The notes under the pieces are model-generated. The model was not told where the DNA came from. It did no database searches and saw only the letters and a list, made by a program, of their open reading frames with translations. A DNA stretch of 64,000 nt. Source: Labilithrix sp. (lineage in GTDB: Bacteria > Myxococcota_A > Polyangia > Polyangiales > Polyangiaceae). A program made the translations under genes and the position numbers. The stretch covers positions 124,001 through 188,000 of the forward strand of contig JAHBWE010000004.1 of NCBI GenBank assembly GCA_019637155.1, given 5' to 3'. This document shows, piece after piece, positions 59,365 through 64,000 of the stretch (its first letter is position 1; each line of letters starts with the position of its first letter).

Positions 59365-60788
59365 AGCGCGTCACAGTCGCCCTCGTCGCCGTCGTCGCGA
59401 CCCTCGCCGCGCGCGAAGCCTCCGCCGCCTGCGCCGGCCGGCCGACCGACAGCGGCGGCCTCAACGGCTACGACTACGGCGCGGCCGAGGTCGCGTCCTT
59501 CGCCCTCACGAAGGTGCGGGTCCACTACGCGAAGACCGGCGCGCACGCGCCGGTGCTGACGTCGACGCGCGCCGACGGCGTGCCGGACTCCGTCGCCTAC
59601 GCGGCGGAGACGGGCGAGACCGCGCTCCGGGAGTTCGCGGAGTGGGGCTACCACGCGGTCCCGAGCGACACCGCCTGCCCGTCGAACGGCGGCGACGACA
59701 AGGTCGACATCTACCTCGTGAAGTTCAACGGCGCCGACGGCTCCACGATCGTGGAGTGCAACGGCGGCGCGTGCTCGTCGTTCGCGCTCGTCGAGTCGAC
59801 GTTCAAGAACCGCGGCTACGCGGACGCGGAGGAAGGCTTCCGCACCGTCGTCACGCACGAGCTCTTCCACGCCGTGCAAAATACATACAAACCGGGGGAC
59901 GCCTCGTTCTGGGCGGAGGGCACCGCGCAGTGGGCGATGAAGCGGGTCCACCCCGAGCTCGCCGACTTCGAGCGCGCGCTGCCGGCGTTCTTCGCCGAGC
60001 CGACCCGCTCCCTCGACGCGCCGCCGTCGGGCGTGACCGCGGGCTACCTCTACGGCGCGTCGGTGTGGCCGCTCTTCCTCTCGCTCCGTCACGGCCCCGA
60101 CTTCATCCGCTCCGTCTACGAGAAGGAGGAGACCGGCGCCGAGCCGCTCCCCGCGATCGACGAGCTCCTGAAGGCGAAGGGCTCCTCCCTCGCCGACGAG
60201 TACCCGCTCTTCGGCGCGTGGAACGTCGGGACGAAGGACGTCGCCTCCACCGGCGGCTATCCCGACGCCGCGAAGTACCCGGGCGTGAAGATGGGGCAGC
60301 TCGCGGACGGCCTCAGCGCGATCACGTCGGGGCTCTCGTACTTCGCGTACCGCGGGAAGCTCTCGGGCGAGGCCGCGATCGCGCTCGAGACCGACGCGAC
60401 GCGGAACGGCGGGGTCGTCGTCCCGTTCGAGAACGGCACCCTCCAGCTCGCGAAGGCGAAGAAGCTCCCCGCCAACGCGGACGGCGAGGTCCTCGTCGTC
60501 GTCGCGGGCGTCACGACGAAGAAGAGCGACGCGCCGTTCACGATCCGCTTCGCCGATCCGCTCCCTCCCGACGCGGAGACGCCCGACGGCGGCGGCGCGA
60601 GCACGGGCCCGGGTGTGGACGCGCCGCCCGCGGCGGGCACGTCCTCCGGCGGCGACGACGGCGGCTGCCGCTCGGCGCCGTCTTCGGAGACCCCCGCCGG
60701 CGCGGCGTTCCTGGCGCTCCTCGCGCTCGTCGCGCTGGGCAAGGCGCGCTCGGAGGACCGAGCGCTGGGATCGCGTCGTCGGCCTTGA
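59361..60788 (+). CDS. MXAN_6640-type zinc metalloprotease with MYXO-CTERM-like tail
   Basis: A 475-residue secreted protein with TTG start (overlap TTGA with the previous stop) and a signal peptide ending REASA-AC. The zinc motif is THELFHAVQ with His166-Glu167-x-x-His170, followed by FWAEGTAQWAMKRV, where an acidic residue probably completes the site as in the MXAN_6640 family. The C-terminus is a sorting tail: GGCRSAP, a hydrophobic stretch (GAAFLALLALVALG) and basic residues, matching MYXO-CTERM surface anchoring. A protease on the cell surface beside HmuY proteins could release heme from host or prey hemoproteins. The trypsin-like gene follows with a four-base overlap. Confidence 0.8.
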   Translation: MKRVTVALVAVVATLAAREASAACAGRPTDSGGLNGYDYGAAEVASFALTKVRVHYAKTGAHAPVLTSTRADGVPDSVAYAAETGETALREFAEWGYHAVPSDTACPSNGGDDKVDIYLVKFNGADGSTIVECNGGACSSFALVESTFKNRGYADAEEGFRTVVTHELFHAVQNTYKPGDASFWAEGTAQWAMKRVHPELADFERALPAFFAEPTRSLDAPPSGVTAGYLYGASVWPLFLSLRHGPDFIRSVYEKEETGAEPLPAIDELLKAKGSSLADEYPLFGAWNVGTKDVASTGGYPDAAKYPGVKMGQLADGLSAITSGLSYFAYRGKLSGEAAIALETDATRNGGVVVPFENGTLQLAKAKKLPANADGEVLVVVAGVTTKKSDAPFTIRFADPLPPDAETPDGGGASTGPGVDAPPAAGTSSGGDDGGCRSAPSSETPAGAAFLALLALVALGKARSEDRALGSRRRP

Positions 60789-61840
60789 AGCTTCGTCCTC
60801 TCGCGCTCCTCCTCCTCGCCGGCGCTTGCACGAGCGCGCCGGAGCCCACCGGCACGGCCGCGTCCGCGATCGTGAAGGGCACCGAGTCCGGCGCAGAGAG
60901 CGACTCCACCGTCCTCGTCATGCACTACGACGCGCTCGCGAAGGGCGGCGGCGCCGCGAGCGGCTGCACCGGATCGCTCCTCGCGCCGCGGCTCGTCTTG
61001 ACCGCGCGCCACTGCGTCGCGAACACGGACGAAGGCGCGGCGTGCGACTCCACCGGCAAGCCGATCTCCGGCGGCGGGGTCGACAGCGACTTCGAGCCGA
61101 GCAAGGTCTACGTCTTCGGCGGCCGCGAGCGTCCGGACTTCCTCGCCGGCACGGCGAAGCCCATTCGCGGCGTGGAGCTCCTCACGACCGGCGCGACGAC
61201 GATCTGCAACAACGACATCGCGCTCATCGTGCTCGAGCGCGACGTGCCCGACGCCGTCATCACGCCGATCCGCCTCGAAGGCGGACCTAACGAGAACGAG
61301 ATCGTCACGGTGGTGGGGTGGGGGATCTCCGAGACACAGAACGATCCGCCGAAGCGCCTCGAGCGGAGCGGCGTGAAGATCCTCGAGGTAGGGCCCGCCG
61401 ACGGCCTCAGCCCCACCGAGTTCCGCACCTCCGAGGGCACGTGCGCGGGCGACAGCGGCGGCCCCGCGGTCGCGGGCACCGGCGCCGTCATCGGCGCGCT
61501 CTCGCGCGGCGGCAACGGCAAGAAGGGCGCGGGGGCGGGCGGGTGCGTCGACGACGGCGCGACGAACATCGCGACGAACATCTTCACGTCGATCGCCGGC
61601 CATCGCGACTTCATCCGGTCCGGCTACGCGAAGGTCGGGCAGGAGCCCTGGATCGAAGGGCAGCCGAGCCCGCTCGAGACCAGCGCCCCGCCGGCGACGT
61701 CCGCGCCGCCGCCGGCGCCGGAGGACGAAGGCTGCAACGTCGCGCGCTCCGTCCACGGATCGCCAGCGTTCATCGTGGCTGTTCTTTTGTTGTGTCGCCG
61801 CCGCAGAAATCCAGCCAGATCACGCGTTCGACACTGGTGA
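60785..61840 (+). CDS. Trypsin-like serine protease with MYXO-CTERM-like tail
   Basis: A 351-residue protein, TTG start overlapping the metalloprotease stop. The signal MKLRPLALLLLAGAC (Cys15) suggests lipid anchoring. The catalytic triad of S1 trypsin is complete: His76 in LTARHCV, Asp144 in NNDIALIVL and Ser224 in CAGDSGGPAV. Multiple Cys form disulfides in the family. The C-terminus (EGCNVARS, FIVAVLLLC, RRRR) again resembles MYXO-CTERM. It is the fourth gene of the run HmuY1, HmuY2, metalloprotease, trypsin. Joint action on hemoproteins is a reasonable model. Confidence 0.85.
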   Translation: MKLRPLALLLLAGACTSAPEPTGTAASAIVKGTESGAESDSTVLVMHYDALAKGGGAASGCTGSLLAPRLVLTARHCVANTDEGAACDSTGKPISGGGVDSDFEPSKVYVFGGRERPDFLAGTAKPIRGVELLTTGATTICNNDIALIVLERDVPDAVITPIRLEGGPNENEIVTVVGWGISETQNDPPKRLERSGVKILEVGPADGLSPTEFRTSEGTCAGDSGGPAVAGTGAVIGALSRGGNGKKGAGAGGCVDDGATNIATNIFTSIAGHRDFIRSGYAKVGQEPWIEGQPSPLETSAPPATSAPPPAPEDEGCNVARSVHGSPAFIVAVLLLCRRRRNPARSRVRHW

Positions 61841-61997
61841 GCGGCGTCCCCTGCGGACGTCCGATCCAGCGTGAGGTCTACCGCACGCAGGCCTCTCGAG
61901 GTGGGATCACCCACATTTTATCGGGGTTTTTGCGGTGCGGCCTCGGATCAGCGCGTGGCAGGGTCCGTGCACTACATCGGCGCGGAGGCTGAATCAG

Positions 61998-63410
61998 ATG
62001 AACGCGACGCGTCTTCTCGGAGCTCTTTGCGCGACCATCCTTGCTTCGTCGATCGGCACGTCGCTCGTCGCGTGCAGCGCGCCGGAGAAGGAACCGGTCT
62101 CGACCGCGCAGGCGACCAGCGCGGCGAGCGTCTCGATCAGCCTCCTGGACTCGAACGGCAACAAGGTCGGCACGGCCTCCGGCGTTCTGCTCGCGCCGCG
62201 GCTCGTGCTGACGGCGGGCCACGCGATCTCCGGCAAGGGGAAGTGGGAGATCACGTCGGCGGACGGCAAGACCAAGGTCACCGGCTCGCGCGGAATGACC
62301 TACGACTGGATGACCTACGACAGCACGCTGGCGCACCCGCGCCGTCACGACGTCGGCGTCATCCACCTCGACGCTCCGATCAAGCTCGACGCGTACCCGA
62401 AGCTCGTCGCCGGCAAGCCGGTGAACGGTCTCGAGGCGACGCGTGTCCGTCACACCGGCGCGAAGTTCGATCACGTGTCGGTGTTCCTGAACAAGGTCAA
62501 GACGACGCCGAACAACCTGCTCGGCGAGATGAAGGGCGGCGAGACGCTCGACACGGGCGGCGCCGTCTACAACGACGAGGGCATCATCGGCGTCGTGTCG
62601 GGCCGCGGCCTCACGACCGGGAAGCTCTACGTCGCGCGGACCGACAAGCTCAGCACGTGGCTCTCGGCGAAGGTGGCGTGCGCCGGCGGCACGGCGAAGG
62701 CGACCTACGCGGTGGGCGCGGACAAGTCGCAGGAGATCTGCGACGAGAACGGCAACCCGATCGGCGGCAGCAGCAACGCCTCGTCGTCGGGCGGCGCGAA
62801 CGACGGGTCCTCCACCAACGGCGGCGACACCGGCGGCAGCTGCGAAGAGAACAACGACGGCGTGTGCAGCGGCCAGTGCGGCGGCATCAACAAGACGACG
62901 GACGGCGACAACGGCGGCCCGAACGGCAACACCGACGGCGACGACGGCCGCGACGGCGCGAACACGGGGACTTCGAGCTCTTCGGGGTCTTCGGGCTCTT
63001 CGGGCTCGAACCCGAACCAGGGCGGCGACAACGGCGGCCCGAACGGCAACAGCAGCGCCACCGGCAGCGGCGGCCCGAACGGCGGCGGCGGCGACGCGAA
63101 CAGCGACGGCGTCGGCTCGTCGGGCTCGAACCCGAACCAGGGCTCGTCGAGCTCGAGCGGCGGCGGCGAGAGCGCGTCGGCGACGGCGAGCGCGGGCAAC
63201 GACAACGACACGAACGGCGGCCGCACCGGCGGCGCGGTCGACGACGAGGAGGCCTGCCAGGGCCCGAGCGACGATCCCGAGGTCTGCCCGCCCGAGCCCG
63301 ACGGCTGCACCGGCAGCCAGTGCGGCGGCGGCATCCCGGACCAGAACATCAGCTACGGCGCGTGCGGCTGCGACGGCGCGCGCTCCCGCAGCGACGCCGA
63401 CGTCCGCTGA
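61998..63410 (+). CDS. Trypsin-fold lipoprotein with Thr in place of the catalytic Ser, Gly/Asn-rich tail
   Basis: A 470-residue lipoprotein (MNATRLLGALCATILASS, Cys26 in LVAC) with GGAGG nine bases before its ATG. The S1 fold is visible: VLLAPRLVLTAGHAI with His75 and RRHDVGVIHL with Asp118. Where trypsin has GDSGGP, this has LDTGGAV with Thr186, so the nucleophile is Thr or the protein is inactive. Residues ~255-440 are low complexity: repeats of GGDNGGPNGN, GSSGSNPNQG, and Ser/Gly runs, then a Cys-rich end (CTGSQCGGG, CGC). It may be a binding or adhesive pseudo-protease. A terminator follows. Confidence 0.72.
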   Translation: MNATRLLGALCATILASSIGTSLVACSAPEKEPVSTAQATSAASVSISLLDSNGNKVGTASGVLLAPRLVLTAGHAISGKGKWEITSADGKTKVTGSRGMTYDWMTYDSTLAHPRRHDVGVIHLDAPIKLDAYPKLVAGKPVNGLEATRVRHTGAKFDHVSVFLNKVKTTPNNLLGEMKGGETLDTGGAVYNDEGIIGVVSGRGLTTGKLYVARTDKLSTWLSAKVACAGGTAKATYAVGADKSQEICDENGNPIGGSSNASSSGGANDGSSTNGGDTGGSCEENNDGVCSGQCGGINKTTDGDNGGPNGNTDGDDGRDGANTGTSSSSGSSGSSGSNPNQGGDNGGPNGNSSATGSGGPNGGGGDANSDGVGSSGSNPNQGSSSSSGGGESASATASAGNDNDTNGGRTGGAVDDEEACQGPSDDPEVCPPEPDGCTGSQCGGGIPDQNISYGACGCDGARSRSDADVR

Positions 63411-63435
63411 TCCAGCAAATCCGTCGGACACGGAG

Positions 63436-63469
63436 AAGGCCGCCCGCTCGAGAGAGCGAGGCGGCCTTT
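63436..63469 (+). terminator. Rho-independent-type terminator after the trypsin-fold gene
   Basis: A 9-bp stem AAGGCCGCC/GGCGGCCTT (63436-63444 with 63460-63468) with an inner CGCTC/GAGCG stem, followed by TC-GATTTG. The U-tract is short, so efficiency is uncertain. Confidence 0.7.
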
Positions 63470-63491
63470 CGATTTGCTACGCTGTTCGGCG

Positions 63492-64000
63492 ATGACCTAC
63501 GAGCTTTACTACTGGCCGAGCATCCAGGGCCGCGGCGAGTTCGTCCGCCTCGCGCTCGAAGACGCGGGCCTGGCGTACGTCGACGTCGCGCGCGAGAGCG
63601 GCACGAAGGAGATGATGCCCGTCTTGCAGGGCAAGGCCGGCGGCGGGCGCCACTTCGCGCCGCCGGTGCTGAAGGACGGCGAGGTGCTCGTCTCGCAGAC
63701 GGCCGCGATCCTCGACTACCTCGCGTCGAAGCATCGGTCGCTCCTCCCGGACAGCGAGCCGGGGACGCGGAGCCGCGCGCTCCAGCTCCAGCTCACGATC
63801 GCGGACTTCGTCGCGGAGGCGCACGACACGCACCACCCGATCGCGACGAGCCAGTACTACGAGGACCAGAAGCCGGAGGCGAAGAAGCGCGCGGCCGCGT
63901 TCCTCACCGATCGCGTGCCGAAGTTCTTGGGCTTCTTCGAGTCGTGCATCCACGACAACGAGGTCGCGGGCACGCTCCTGGGGCCCGGCTTCTCGTACGT
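63492..64000 (+). CDS. Glutathione S-transferase, partial (C-terminus beyond window)
   Basis: Starts MTYELYYWPSIQGRGEFVRL with the thioredoxin-fold N-domain (~1-80). The cis-Pro motif APPVLKDGEVLVSQTAAILDYLA, with Ser/Gln-Thr contacts to glutathione, is clear. The helical C-domain begins at ~90 (RSRALQLQLTIADFVAEAHD) and continues past the right edge (169 residues visible). It resembles bacterial GSTs with 'YYWPSIQGRGE' starts that conjugate glutathione to electrophiles. The terminator upstream separates it from the trypsin-fold gene. Confidence 0.9.
   Translation, partial: MTYELYYWPSIQGRGEFVRLALEDAGLAYVDVARESGTKEMMPVLQGKAGGGRHFAPPVLKDGEVLVSQTAAILDYLASKHRSLLPDSEPGTRSRALQLQLTIADFVAEAHDTHHPIATSQYYEDQKPEAKKRAAAFLTDRVPKFLGFFESCIHDNEVAGTLLGPGFSY

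Overview
The window is uniformly GC-rich and densely coded on both strands. It looks like a chromosome segment of a myxobacterium (Myxococcota, probably Polyangia). The signs are six intact eukaryotic-type Ser/Thr kinases plus one kinase remnant, many Cys-anchored lipoproteins, myxobacterial-type C-terminal sorting tails, a metalloprotease of the MXAN_6640 type, and frequent GTG/TTG starts. No rRNA, tRNA, CRISPR array, insertion sequence or phage module was seen. Homology statements come from motif recognition in the translated sequence; no database search was possible.

Left part (1-31 kb): a partial large lipoprotein (1-2666, minus), then a discontinuous surface-polysaccharide locus. It holds an O-antigen ligase/polymerase-like membrane protein (2742), a kinase (4601), a Wzz-like polysaccharide co-polymerase (6203), an outer-membrane beta-barrel without a signal peptide (7902), a Wzx-like flippase (14598), a kinase coupled to a GT-C glycosyltransferase/acyltransferase-3 fusion (16205, 17059), an ATP-grasp enzyme (20380), a GT2/left-handed-beta-helix fusion (24872), a short Wza-like OPX lipoprotein (27366), an esterase (27934) and a CE4 deacetylase (28883). 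Between these lie a di-heme peroxidase, a membrane-fused ECF sigma factor, a TetR/methyltransferase pair with a palindromic operator, three decayed genes and a tandem family of propeller-like lipoproteins whose third copy is truncated.

Middle (31-50.7 kb): a divergent alkylation-repair pair (Ada-AlkA fusion and Ogt), a TPR-PEGA-TonB receptor with an EF-hand lipoprotein, and a long minus-strand block. The block has a WbaP-like initiating phosphoglycosyl transferase carrying an MshEN-like tandem motif, a hexapeptide acetyltransferase and two kinases. A second minus-strand run holds a kinase, a TPR/PEGA-like protein, a frameshifted lipoprotein and glyA. The two polysaccharide regions together supply initiation, flipping, polymerisation, length control, export and polymer editing. 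The kinases are physically interleaved with them, which suggests phospho-control of capsule or exopolysaccharide.

Right part (50.7-64 kb): a small beta-barrel, a kinase with a Gln/Pro-rich linker and TonB-C-like tail, a TonB-dependent receptor, a beta-lactamase-fold hydrolase, and a tightly overlapping operon of two HmuY-like lipoproteins, a metalloprotease and a trypsin-like protease. This last group resembles a heme-scavenging module that combines proteolysis, heme capture and TonB uptake. A trypsin-fold lipoprotein with Thr in place of the catalytic Ser follows, then the start of a glutathione S-transferase. Two families of dispersed hairpin repeats occur twice each, next to gene ends or starts.
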